64,000 bases of DNA from Alligator mississippiensis. Lineage: Eukaryota > Chordata > Crocodylia > Alligatoridae. The notes beneath the pieces are model-generated. The model was given only the letters and a program-made list of their open reading frames with translations. It ran no database searches and was not told where the DNA came from. Below are positions 25,546 through 36,815 of the stretch, piece by piece. The DNA is taken from positions 67,043,181 to 67,107,180 of the forward strand of contig NC_081829.1 in NCBI RefSeq assembly GCF_030867095.1, written 5' to 3'. Every line of letters begins with the position of its first letter. The stretch's first letter is position 1. The position numbers were made by a program, and so were the translations under genes.

Positions 25546-27314
25546 GATGGCCCCATTCAGAGGCAGGCAGTTGAGGTGGGCGTGGTGGAGGAAGCGCCAG
25601 TCCGCAAAGCAAGTGAAGCTCCCACTGGGCATGAAGTGGCTGCTGGAGTCCCACTTTGAGGTGGCATTGAAGACCTTGCCCTGGTCGGGTTTGGCCCTCA
25701 GGTCACCAGTGAACTTGTTTCGGACAGCGTCCTTCAGGAACCTCTCCAGAAGGTCCTCATGCGGGGCATCACTGTCACGGGGTCAGAGTGCGGAACTGGT
25801 TGTAAGGAGACTCCCAGCTCCTGGATCTCCTTGATCCAGGTCCAGGCACAGCCAATGCACTTCCCAAGGCAGTGCGTGGCGTTGCAGGCTCGGCTCCACA
25901 GAGAGGCAAAGTCCCTGCCATCTCTGCTGAACTCGCCCTCTAGCGAGCCGCTGAGGAAGGTGGCCAAGTCACGTCCGGTCGGCTGCCTCCTGATCCTCTT
26001 GTAGGCGGTCTCCTCGAGGGCATTGGCAGCGATGGTACTTACCATGGGGTCCGGGCAGGTCAGGAGGCAGAAGGCATAGGTGACCACCGCAATGTCGCAG
26101 AGGTCTCCCATGTGGGGTACGCTGGCACCTCCCTGCCAGTAGGGTATGTGCAGGACCTCGTTGCTGGCCCTTAGCAGCAGGTGCAGCCACTTCTTGAGTA
26201 GCCACCGGATCTCGGCATCCACCTTCTTGAGGGGGGTCTTGGGGACCGCCGAGCCTCTCAGAACGAACGCGACGCGGGGGATGAGGAAGGTGTTCACTGT
26301 GTTTATGTTCTGCCAGGGGGCCAGCAGGGACAAGTCCAGCTTGTGGGCATCCTGCACAATCCCGATGAAGGTCTCCTCTGGCGTCTGCTTGGCCCGGTGG
26401 CCAGTGGGCGTCCCCAGGTGGCAGTAGGCCTCGCCGTCGCACAGGTGCCTCATCGTCTGGCCCTGGATCGTGAGGGTGGAGTCCAGGACACGGCTCTTTT
26501 GCCTCCCATCGATGTGCAGGGAGGCACACTTGGCGACGTTGAAGCGTAGGCCCATCCACCTGGCCGCCTCGGATGTCACATCTAGCATCTGCTGCAGCTG
26601 GGTGGCATCAGGGGCGAGAAGAACAAGGTTGTCAGTGTAGGCCAGGACGCTCAACTTCTGGCCATTGAGGTCAAGCCTGCCGGGGCTGCCTGCCACGGCT
26701 CGAAAGAGCACTTCCATGGCCAGGTTGAAGACGATGGGGCTGAGGGGACAGCCCTGGCTCACCCCCGACCAGATGGGGATCTCTGCTGTCTCCCCGTCGG
26801 TGGTGCAGACTGTTGTGGTGCAGCTGTGGTAGAGCTCTCGCACCAGGTCGATGACGCTGTCCGGCAGGCCCAGCTCACGGAGGATGCTGAAGATGTGGCA
26901 GTGGGGCATGGAACCGAAGGCGTTGGAGATGTCCAGCCATGCCACCGCACACTGCTTCCTGGTCCTCTGGGCATTGTCCAGGGCCATCTGGAGGGTGAAG
27001 TTGTGCTCGTAGCAGCCCTCTGTCGACATGAACCCCTTCTGGCTCCGGCTGACGGCCCCGCCAGTCACCGCCCAGTCGGTGATGCGGCCCGCCAGGCAGC
27101 TGGCGTAGAGCTTGGCAACAGTGGAGCACAGGACGATGGGTCTCCAGGTGCCTGGGTCGGTCGGGTTTCCCTGCTTGTGGATGAGGAACGTCATAGCAAG
27201 GGCAAAAAACACAGGGAAGACTGCTGAGACAGATGTAAAAGATGGCTGGAGCAGTGGAGGGGCTTTGTTTGTGGAAGATCTGTCCAGAAGCCCCTCAGGC
27301 CTCCAGCCCATCAC
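25546..27314 (-). mobile_element. R2/NeSL-group LINE, reverse transcriptase body
   Basis: A single open frame of 526 codons (27314-25734) carries a reverse transcriptase: GTWRPIVLCSTVAKLYA, QKGFMSTEGCYEHNFTLQ, AWLDISNAFGSMPH, SGVSQGCPLSPIVFNLAME, and YTDNLVLL where YADD is usual. A continuation in another frame (about 25730-25560; FTCFADWRFLHHAHLNCLPL) is the region that in this group leads to the CCHC zinc knuckle and restriction-like endonuclease, both missing here. The changed YADD box, lost endonuclease and missing N-terminal fingers mean it is dead. NeSL/Utopia or R2 kinship is inferred from motif style. Confidence 0.75.
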
Positions 27315-27830
27315 TCAGCAGTAGAACAGCAGGCAGGAAGACAAATCAGGATCAGATGCAGTGAGGTAGCTGTGGGGGAGGGTAGGAGCAGTCAGTCAAT
27401 TAGGAAGTAATCCAGTGCAGGTGTGGTGTCAGGTGGTGCAGCAGGCAATCTCCCTCTCTACTGAGAGGGGTCAGCAGCAGAAACAACGGCAGCAGCAGAA
27501 ACAACAGCATTGATGATAGGAGCCATCCAGTTCAGCCACTCAGGATGTGCTTCTGGTGAAAGTGGAGGTGAAGTTCGGACTGGCCTGCCAAGGCAGCTGG
27601 GGCAGGGAAGGTTCATTTAGGCTCTGGCAGTGATGGTGGAGGAGGGACCCACAGGCAGCACAGGCTCCCTCCCCAAGCTGTCCCCCGATAGCAGCTTGGC
27701 GGCGGGCTGGGCAGCAGGCTGGAACAGAGGTGCAGAAGTTGGAGCAGGGTGCAGCGCAGTGGGCACCTCCCGGAGGGGGGTCAGCAGTGTGCAGTAAAGG
27801 ACCCCCCAACTTGGAAGGGGACGCAGCAGC

Positions 27831-28120
27831 AGCAGCAACCCAAGGAAGGAAGGGGTGCGGCCAACTTACTTCAAAAGTTATGAGACCAAACCAGCAGCTG
27901 ATCATAGCCAGAGGCAGGAAAGGGCCTGGCCATCTTCTCCCCAGAAGCCGGTGAGACCAAGCTTGCAGCAGCAGCAGCCTTGGACAGGAAGGGGTGTGGC
28001 CAACTTTCTCCCAGAGGCTCCTCCCCCAGAAGGTCCTGAGGACAAGTAATCCTGAGCTGCTGGCCAGGGCAGGTTTTTATACTACTGGGACCAGGACAGG
28101 GCAGCTTTTTATACTGCTGG
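27831..28120. repeat. Diverged tandem sub-repeats in a GC-rich arm
   Basis: Three units of about 60-70 bases share (G)GAAAGGG.(C/T)(T/G)GGCCA and end GAGACCAA (27847, 27918, 27980 areas). Next to them, GGGCAGGTTTTTATACT and GGGCAGCTTTTTATACT repeat about 40 bases apart. On the minus strand these read AGTATAAAAA, a TATA-like box. This looks like the untranslated leader of a transposable element. Confidence 0.55.
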
Positions 28121-28334
28121 GTGCAGCACAGGTGCTGGCCCCAGGCTCTAGCTCCCCCTGGCTGCAGATTTGGGAGCAGCCAGGCAGGGTTATTTTGCCC
28201 CATCTAGCACAATTTGGTCCACAACAAAGTGCATGTCTGAGCACGTGCGCTGAGGCAAAAAGCCCAAGCTTAAATTTGTACCACTTCTATTTGAGCTACT
28301 ACAAGCTCATGTGCTTGCATGTGTGGACGTGCCC

Positions 28335-28805
28335 ATAGTAGGAAAATTAAAAATGGTTACAGAAAAGAGCTAAAAGAAATGATGTCTGAAAATAAGAAAC
28401 TTTTATAAGAAGAAATTAAAAGAGTGTTATCTATTTACTGTATCCAAGAGGTAACTTAACGATAGCCTATTAAGTACCTATATGGAAAGATATAATAGTA
28501 AATGGCCTTTTAACCTAGTAGACAAAGGAATAACAGTGCCAGAACCTGAAGATAGACATATTTACACTAAAAACATTGTGATTTCTTTTTTTAATATCCT
28601 TAATCATTGACAATCCTTACATTAGGTTGTGGTATACTGCCTGTCATTTCAGCTTTAAAATCAAGATTGGAGAGCTTTCCAGAAGATAAGCTTTGAGCCA
28701 AGCAGAAATTACAAACTTGCAGGAATTGCAGGACAAAATTCTGTGCTGTTACACAGGAAGTACAATCAGGTAACCAGAATGATCCCTTCTGACTTTGTAT
28801 TTATT
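28335..28805 (+). mobile_element. L3/CR1-type LINE relic, right part and 3' end
   Basis: Resumes the LINE broken at 21752: AGGAAAATTAAAAATGGTTA, then AAAATCAAGATTGGA, GTTACACAGGAAGT and the CR1 family tail GATCCCTTCTGACTTTG. Typical of old L3-type CR1 copies shared among amniotes. Confidence 0.65.
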
Positions 28806-30454
28806 AATTAGCTGTAGACAATGAATTATGGAATGTTCAGAAAAAATATTTCCTTTTCTACTTTAATCATTTCTGAATTGGAAAAATTATCAGTAACTCC
28901 TGGAATACAAATTAAATAGAAATCAAGCATGGTTGTTTGGGCTTGAAGAGGACTTAAGGGCCTTTTTACATAATTATTTCAAACTTTTAATTACTAGGGG
29001 AAACTGTGGATGTTTCCAAACTGAGTTTATGGCAGCTAGGTTGTCTTCAGAAGTCCTGTTGCAACCACCAGTCTGTGGACTCATATCTAGTCCTTTAGCA
29101 AACTATGCCATTAAGAAGCTGGATACCACCCCCTAGTGTGCAGTTTATGAGCAAAACAGGATATTTCTCACTTTAAAAAGAATTGGTGCACTTCTCAAGG
29201 ACCATATATGTATTTGGTAGTGTGTGTGGAAAGGTTACATGATTCACTGAGCTGGTATGGCATATTAAAGGATTCAAGAGTCCATTATATAATGTTGATG
29301 TTGATAAGCTATCAGTTTTCAATTATAAAGGCTTAATTAATTGTCTGTATATTGATGGGTGAAGTTTCAAATTGCTGAAGCCTGATTTCTCTTTTGAATA
29401 TGCAATGTATACTTTCAAATTTAGTACTTCTGGTTAATGTTGCCTGAATTATGCTCTTAAGCAGGAAATTACAGGGACAGGTATTTTGCATTCTGGGTAC
29501 AAAAAGGTATGCTCACAAAAAGAGGAATGTGTTTTTTAACTGTGTCCCCTTTGTTATTTAAAGATTTGGAAAATCTTTTGAAAAAAGAAACGAAAAATTT
29601 GAAAAAAACGAAAATTTTCACATGCATACACATCAGGACATCTTGCAAAAATTAATCATTTGGCTACTATTCCTCGCACATCTCTGCAAAAATCTTATTT
29701 GTTAATTTTGGATCCTATCCCATTCCCATTGAAGTCAATGGGAGAAGGCTTGAAAATCTAAATTATCTTGCCGTTTCAGTATATTGTTATTAATAGAGTT
29801 GGTCAAATATAATGAAATCTTATAGTCAGTTTATTTTGTAATACTTACTGAAAATACTCTTGACCTCATAATTTTTGCTGCATTATTTGCCTTCCTATAC
29901 AGCTAGTTCAATATCATTCATCAAATAATTTAGCTGGCAATATTGCTAGAAGAGATTGAATACATTATTTGATTAATAATTTTGTGTATTATCCAACCAG
30001 TTTAAATATAAAATTGCACTAATAGAGTGCCTTCCATCCAAGTACTTATACTGTTGGATAGCTGTATACCTTGTATTTTAGCCAAACCTTTACTATCTTG
30101 GTTTGAGCGACAGGGAAAAGTCTGCCATTTTACTGACTCCTCTCACTGTCAGCAACACAAACGAGCATGGACACCTGTTAGAATTGTAAAATATTGGGCT
30201 ATGATCTGTGATAGTCAGAGATACTGTTTTGCTCATTCTTCTGCACTGTCCAATTAATGCATTCATCTCAATAAAATACCAGGTTCTGTGCAAAAATTCT
30301 TGAAGGCAAAATTAACATGGAATCAATCTTTCTTAATATCGAAAATAAGAAGTTATAAAGAAAATTAAATGAGGGGACACGGTCATAAAGACATGACAGT
30401 CTATAAATATACTTCTGTAGTTCAGAAACACCAGTAGCTTTTCATATTTATGTT
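28806..30454. other. No gene seen
   Basis: AT-rich unique-looking DNA. A CCCATTGAAGTCAATGGGA palindrome at about 29728 resembles a common old tetrapod SINE motif. Confidence 0.4.
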
Positions 30455-30680
30455 CAGAGCCATCACTAGGGTATGGCAAATCAGGGCAAAGACAGGTGGA
30501 GCAGCTGTGGCCCCTCCTGCAGGGCCCGCCTGGAGCTGGCAGCTCAGCCCCGTGCCACGGAAAAGCATGGAGACCCCCCCCCCCCCCTTTTCGGGGGTAC
30601 CACGGCTCGATGCAGTGTTAAAGGGGTCCTGCACAGGCTGATTTGCCCCAAGCCCCGCACCCCACCTAGGGTCAGCTCTG
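30455..30680. mobile_element. hAT-type MITE, 226 bases, GC-rich
   Basis: Starts CAGAGCCATCACTAGGG and ends with the reverse complement of CAGAGCTGACCCTAGG. Flanks TTTATGTT and ATTATGAT agree at 6 of 8 bases, an old 8-base target duplication. It contains a run of about 15 C. Confidence 0.65.
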
Positions 30681-30694
30681 ATTATGATATCCAC

Positions 30695-31485
30695 TAAGGC
30701 TGTGTGAAGCTTCGGTCACTGATTCAATTCAGCAAAGATTTGGCCCGATTTGGTGGCTGAATCTCTGAATCGAATTAGGAGACCCTTTAATCTCTCCGAA
30801 ATGAAGCAGAACCCTTCAAATTGATTCAGAAAGATTCGGAAAGATTCAGCAATTGGGACATAGACACAGCTTTAAATGTTTTTTTCTGCATACCTCAAGG
30901 TACCAGACGGCTCATGAATGCTGAGATGATGGGGTGGATGAAGCATCCCACAGGAGCGCAGGGCCCCCCCCCAGCATGCTCGGCAGAATACCTGGAAGTG
31001 GACCGGAAGCACTTCCAGTCCACTTCTGGGTCCACCAGACAGCACGTAGAGGGCCCCCCCATGTCTCCCCAGCTCGGAGATTGGTGCCTCCTGGGTTTGG
31101 GGGGAAGCACCTGGGGTCCCTCTGTGGCTGATTGCTGAGCCGGGTGGGGGGTGCAGGGCGGACCCTGAAGTGAACCAGAAGTGCTTCCGGTCCACTTCTG
31201 AGTTCGTCGCTGAGCATGCGGGGGGGCCCCCCCGTGGGACACTCCATCCAGCCCAGTATTGAAGCATTCACAAGCTGTGCCTGGTACCTCAAGGTATGTA
31301 CAAAAAACATTTAAAGCTGTGTCTATAGCCGAATTGATGATTCTCCAAATCAGCACTGAATCTTCCAATTCGGATTTGGCCAACTCGAATCGGGACAGTT
31401 ATCCGAATCAATGAATCAAATCAGTGTCCCCAAATCGGGCCGCATCTGAATCCAAATCAAATAGGGCCTGTTTCGTGCACCCCTA
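30695..31485. mobile_element. hAT-type foldback element with long inverted arms
   Basis: Starts TAAGGCTGTGTGAAGC and ends with the reverse complement of TAGGGGTGCACGAAAC. Flanks ATATCCAC and ACATCCAC agree at 7 of 8 bases. The arms pair over most of the 791 bases: TAGACACAGCTTTAAATG occurs on one arm and its complement on the other, and the GC-rich centres (CCGGAAGCACTTCC) also mirror. No coding capacity; ORFs here are shadows of the palindrome. Confidence 0.8.
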
Positions 31486-31493
31486 ACATCCAC

Positions 31494-32544
31494 AGCTGAA
31501 ACGGTAGAATATCCTGGAAACAGTCATAAATAAATGGAGTATTAAAGTACCTGTTTAACAAAGGAAGTTGAATATATGTATGTCTTATGTATATATATTA
31601 CTTAACTGCAATTATGTGCTGTAATGTACCAGTCATCAGCTTAATCCTGCATGTGTGTAAAAATATATATGTATATTTAGCTGCTCTTCATCTCCTTTTG
31701 TATCTGCACTCTGTTTTGACCCACGTTTCATGTGTGTGAATGATCCCAAAGTAATGTCCTGTGAGTAAACTTGCACAGGTAAATGTTTAAAACATTGGAC
31801 CCTTACATTTTAATTAGCTATGTAGTAATGACTGATAAATAATGTAGCTCCATTTAAACATTTACAAGAGTATATTTATTTATTTATTAAATATACAATA
31901 TTCCACCCTGTTCACCTCAGGGAAGTGTGCAATAAAACCTACAAGATATGAAACAAAAAGAGACACCCCAGCAACTCCCCATAAGGATGTCTGTCCCATA
32001 CCCCAAAATGTTGGTGCTACTTTTTTAAGATCAGGACACTTCTAAAAATGTATCCACACTTTTTTTATAGACTGTCCAGAATCCCTCCTATAATAATGGT
32101 CAACTTTAGATGCATCTCTTAATCTACTATTAGCGTAGAAGACAGTGAATTTTCCAGACAATATATAGCTATTATCATGCACCATGATCTGGCCAAGCAG
32201 ATCCTAAAAATGAAGCTTTAATTGGTTCCTGTTTGGGCATTCAAAAACTAGTGTACAGAAGCAGCACCCCTATTTGACACTAGTTTGCCTACTGGATGTT
32301 TTTGTCTATAAATTCCATAATTATGTGATAAATTTACTTCTTTCCATCATTTTTCAGGCTATGAAATCTGATGTAAGGTCAGTAAAGATAAAAGAGATAG
32401 CTTGATTATATTAACATGCTCAGGTAGTTACATAATATGCACCTCGGAAAATACCAGTTCTTCATTGTCAATCTCTTTTTTTTTTTACTACAGAAATGTA
32501 ATAGCGCAAGTCTTTGCTGCAATGACCGCAGAAAGACCCCGGCG
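31494..32544. other. No gene seen
   Basis: AT-rich DNA. Repeated TTTATT then ATATACAATATTCCACCC near 31875-31910 resembles the end of an old amniote repeat, but I cannot name it. Confidence 0.35.
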
Positions 32545-32652
32545 GATCGGAACATGGAGCAGCGGATGCCATGCTGCCGGCGCCCCCGCGGCGGGCCCTG
32601 CCACCTGGGAAGCATCTCAAGGCACCCGGCTGAAAATCACTGCTTTGGACAA
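32545..32652 (-). mobile_element. hAT-type terminus (fragment)
   Basis: Reads on the minus strand CAGTGATTTTCAGCCGGGTG then CCTTGAGATGC, like the CAGTGGTTCTCAACC ends of many hAT elements. The other end is not found. It borders the CpG island. Confidence 0.4.
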
Positions 32653-32849
32653 ACTCTTGCCTAACTGAATTAGCACAGGAGGACTGGGCAGGCACACAAG
32701 TACAGGGCCTCTTGCAGCAAGCCCTGCCTGCCCCCCACGGACCAGAGCTTTCCACCTTGTCCTGAAAACATTGCCGAGTGTGAAAAACTTTGCACAGGGG
32801 CTGTTAGCGTTTGCAACCGCTCTCACTTACGTGTGTTACACGTGGGGGG

Positions 32850-33560
32850 GGGGGAGCGTGTGTAGGTTCAGGGCCACAGTGATCCACAGCCAGGCGCCTC
32901 GGCCTGCGCCAGGTGGAGACGAGGTGTCAGGCAGGGCCCGGCGGCGGCCGCTCCGCTCCGGCTTCGCCGCGCACCAGCGCCCGGGGGTGCTGCAGGGCAG
33001 CGCTGCCACCCTGCTCGGCCGCGCGCGCGAGGGGTGGGAGCGCCGCTGCGGGGCCTGCGGGCAGGTGCCGGAGGCGGCGCCGGGCTCCCCCCGGGCGGGC
33101 GGGCCCAGCGCGCTGCGGGCGGAGCCGGCGGGAGGCAGCGAGGGGGCGGCCGCGCTCAGCTCAACCCAGCCCGGCCCTGTGCGGTAAGGAGCGGCTGCGC
33201 CTCCCTCCCTCGCCCGCCGCGATCCCGACGGTGAGCCGGCTCCGGCCCTGCGGCAGCGGCAGCGCCGAGCCGGGCGCGCGCGGAGCGGCGCCCGCAGGTA
33301 CCGCGTTTGCGGGCGGGAGGCGGCGGGACCTGGGCTGGGGCAGCGGGAAGGTGCTGGCGGCACACGCGCCGGGCCGGGCCGGGTTGTGCAGCGGGGCCGG
33401 CGGGGCAGAGAGGCTTTCCCGGGGTGCACGCGGCGCTGCCCGGCCCGGCCCGGCCCGGCCCGGCCCGCTGTGACGCGCGCCATGAGTTTAGGGCGCCCCC
33501 GGCCCTGGCAGGTGGATGGCGCCGGAGGCCCGGAGCAGCGAAGTAGGGACGGGGTCATCC
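32850..33560 (+). promoter_or_regulatory. CpG island, likely STAMBPL1 promoter and non-coding exon 1
   Basis: The only large CpG-dense block in the window. It has GC boxes (GGGGCGG near 33143 and GGGCGGGCGGG near 33096), no TATA box and a run of CCCGG units at 33440-33470. The position upstream of the coding exons on the same strand and the CpG density fit the housekeeping promoter of STAMBPL1. Possible splice donors are GTAAGG at 33184, GTGAGC at 33231 and GTACCG at 33297; I cannot choose between them. Long ORFs here come from high GC content and are not treated as genes. Confidence 0.7.
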
Positions 33561-35524
33561 CGCTCCACCCCATCCTGTACAGTGGTACCCTGAGCTCTGC
33601 TGAAGACTAGCATCATTATAAAAACAACTGTGGAGCTATAAAAATGAAGCCCCCCTGTGCCAAAGCCAGCGCTTGACAATGCCAGACAGCCGGTTTCTTT
33701 CTGTCCAGCCCTAGTCTGTATGTGTGGCAGGGCCCTGTGTCAGGGAGGCAAGAAACTGGCCTGGCCTAGAAAGGGTGACGGTGGGTGTTGCCCCCATCAT
33801 GGCTGCGGGAGTTCATCCTGCTCTCTTGGGTTGGCCCCTGAGAAAGTTGATGTCCACTGGGATGAGCTTTGTCCTTATGTCCGAGGAGCAGCCTTGGTGT
33901 TCGCCAGGCTCCTTAGATGCCCAGGCCAGTGAGGACTTTGAAGACAAAGATGAAGACCTTGAACGTGATTCAGTTGTCTGTGGGGAAAGCAGCATAGAGA
34001 ACAAAAGGCAGATTTCATGCATGGATGGTAGTTAGGGTTGCTGAGGTGATGCACTGCATCTTTCTGTACCTGTCAGGAGTTTCTTACTTGCTGAAGTCTG
34101 TCTGCCAGCATCTTGCACTACAGAGGTCTAACTGAGGGGTAATGAATCCATGAGTATCTGAGGCCAGTTAACTGTCTGCCAGATGGAAATGGCATCTCCT
34201 AGCCAACTGAAGATGGTAGAAAGAATTGCTCACAAGTGGTATGTAATTGCATATGCACAGCTTGGTGCAAATGTGTATGCAGTTTTATGTCTAATATTTA
34301 GAAGAGATATAAACATGACTTTTATTTTAGAGTACTGTAATAATAAAAAATACAAGTCAGGTGAAATATAACTTTGCTCAGGAGAAGTGTGTAAACAGAT
34401 TTCATAAATCAGTGAGCTTGCATCCATCCTAGTTGGGTAGGATCAGGTCTTCAGGCATTTTATGGAAGCTAATAATTGAGAAAGTTGATAGCCCAAGGTG
34501 AAAGGTGTTTTGAAATACTGGGAAGTTTAAGGAGTGGCAAGGTACATTCTGAATTAAAAACCCCCCATAAATGGCTGCCATTTTTTAGAGCATGAATATT
34601 CCCCGGTTTCTATGTACTTGTCTAGCACTAGGCAGTTTCCTATTTCTGTATCAGATACTATGTTGAACTTGTAACCAAGTTAATGTGCTCATTTATAATA
34701 AAAGTATTTGTCTTTCTTTTCAAGAAATAAAATAAATATCTAGATTTTAGTGACAGAACTTTTTTTCTAATGACCGTTTCCATTGTAAGTGAAACTATCA
34801 TTTCATTTCTTCTAAACAGATGTGCTTTGGCAGGATAGGTTCTCAGTCACTGTACCTAATTTCCCAATTACAAATGTGGTGAAACAGATACAACCTTTAT
34901 GGTAGGTAGTCCTAAATAATACTTTTATCAATAGGGTAATTGTGTCTTGATTGAAAATATTTTGCTTGGACAATCTGAAATAATCTTGTCAGTTATTTTA
35001 ATATGTCTGATTGCTCATTGAATAATATCAACATGTTTACAAATAAAATGAATTTTGATCTGCTGACCAAATCTCTTAGCTTTGTATTCAACTTGTATAC
35101 AACTCTGCTGTAATTAGACTAGCAAAATGCAGTTCTGAATATGTAGGTATGGGTTTTCAGTTGAAAATGCATTTTTTTCTTTACTTGGACACAGCTTTCT
35201 TAAATATCTTCACACTAATATTACAGTCAGAAAACAGTAAAGCCTTTCAACATTATATTCCTTTGCCACTGTGGAAAAAATAATTTTCTGATAAACAGTG
35301 GGTTGACACAGGTTTCAGTTGGTATAATAAAGCATGCCTCTGCATTTGTTTTACATCAAAATTTCCACTTTGATTAGCAGGTAGGCGGTTACAAAGCATG
35401 CTGAACCAATGGGATGTTGTGAATAGTTATTATTTGCATGGCTTCCATAGTGACATTGCTAAAAGCCCCAAGACACCAGACCCCATGGGAACAGTCAAGT
35501 TTCCTTTAAAGTAAATATAATGAG

Positions 35525-35937
35525 CAGGGATCCTAGTTTTCTAGAGAGAAAAGGGGGGAAATCTCAGGAAAAAAACACAAAAGCCTGTGTTTTTCTGTGG
35601 GTAAAATGAAATTCGTAGGGACTTACTGAAACTGTGGCAGAAATGTGAAGCATGAAAGGTGGCAGCTCCTTTATTCTTGCTTTTCTTGCTGCCCCCCCTC
35701 CCTCCACTGATTGGTAGCAGGGCCCCAATGGCCCCACACCTTGCTGCTCATCCATGAGAGACGAAACCGGGGCAAAAACATGGTTTTTGCCTCTTGCCCA
35801 TCCAAGGCAAGGCATGGGGCCCCAGAGCCAATTAGCAGCGGGAGGGGGAAGGGGCACGATGGACAACACATGCAAAAAAGCAAATTTTGCTTTTTTTTCT
35901 GTGGTTTTGCTCAGGAAATGGATTTCAAGCATCCCTG
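35525..35937. mobile_element. MITE with CAGGGAT(C/G)CT ends
   Basis: Starts CAGGGATCCTAG and ends with the reverse complement of CAGGGATGCTTG. ATGAG directly abuts both ends (35520-35524 and 35938-35942). It is 413 bases and non-coding, in presumed intron 1. Probably hAT-related; the duplication seen is only 5 bases. Confidence 0.55.
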
Positions 35938-36568
35938 ATGAGTCAGTAATCTTTCTGTATTTTAGTGGCAGTTAGATTGGGTTCTAGAAGTGCTAAGGTG
36001 TCTCGTGAAGCTTATGAAAACTTTAAAAAATATATTAATTCTTCACCCATATGCTGGAGAATTAGGAAGGCACGTCCTTTAAACTCTAGCTCACCACTTG
36101 TAAATCTCCAGGCGTAGATGGTGAGGTAGAAGGAAGATCACTCCATCCCAACTGTGCTTATTTTTCTTTGTTGCTGGGCGAGAAGAATGAAGATGAGGAC
36201 GATGTGTTGTATATGACTGCAGCATGGTACAGGCTAACAACTTGCCCTTTTGAGCAGTTAAATTATTATTTTTTTGAGCATAGATCCACACAGGAGACTA
36301 TATTTTGGTGAGTGTCACTCCCACAATGCACTGCATAAAGCAGCTGACTTCAGGCTTGCACCACACTTATCACATAAGAGTGAATTTACCTCACATACAA
36401 CAAATTTTTGGTATAAAAAGAGTCATCGCATAAGAGCAAATTTGCACATACAGAACCTACATAAAGTGAGGGAAACCTGTAGTTCAGGGGCCTGCCATCA
36501 ACTGAAGGGACTATTTGTGTACGTAAAATTAAGCATGTATGAGTTTGCAGCATTAAGGTCACTTAGAA

Positions 36569-36815
36569 CGGTGTTTCCCAACCCTTTTCGCGTCACAGCA
36601 CACTTACCTAAATAAAAAAGTACCACAGCACAGTGGACGCATAGCGGGGGAGTGGCGTGCGGCCAGCTAGACACTGATCGGGGGGGTGGTGTGCAGCCAG
36701 CAGATGGCATTTTGGGTTGGAGCCATGCCCCCTGTCTGTCTGTGTCCGCAGCAGCAGTAGGCGGGGGGTACGGCTCCAGCCCAAAATGCTGCAGCACACC
36801 AACTGGGAAACGCTG
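36569..36815. mobile_element. hAT-type MITE with 8-base duplication
   Basis: Starts CGGTGTTTCCCAACC and ends with the reverse complement of CAGCGTTTCCCAGTTGG. ACTTAGAA (36561-36568) and ACTTAGGA (36816-36823) are a 7-of-8 target duplication. 247 bases. The GTCACAGCACACTT text after the left end is typical of vertebrate hAT elements. Confidence 0.85.

Larger units (their letters stand above)
21753..28334. mobile_element. Composite element with GGGC(G/A)CGTCCA inverted ends
   Basis: Begins GGGCGCGTCCAGATGAG and ends with the reverse complement of GGGCACGTCCACACATGC. ATA stands outside both ends. The outer sequences are two halves of one L3/CR1 relic, which supports a single insertion. The left arm has a near-perfect hairpin (21778-21823). 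The right arm (27330-28334) is GC-rich with sub-repeats and two TATA-like boxes on the minus strand. Two LINE bodies fill the middle. Probably a DNA transposon of uncertain superfamily; I see no transposase. Confidence 0.6.

Noticed and set aside
30821-31383. Overlapping ORFs of 105-162 codons on both strands
   Set aside because: They mirror each other across the foldback element; the palindrome makes similar frames on both strands.
1-32500. ANKRD22 exons, expected upstream of STAMBPL1 by mammalian gene order
   Set aside because: I looked for its ankyrin-type segments on the minus strand and saw none; short exons could be missed by eye.
33440-33470. The CCCGG run as a telomere-like or CRISPR-like repeat
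   Set aside because: A simple GC-rich tandem run in a CpG island, without spacers.
32771-33573. Long ORFs on both strands in the CpG island (138, 186 and 245 codons)
   Set aside because: They overlap each other in several frames, are full of Ala, Gly, Pro and Arg and resemble no family; high GC content removes stop codons.
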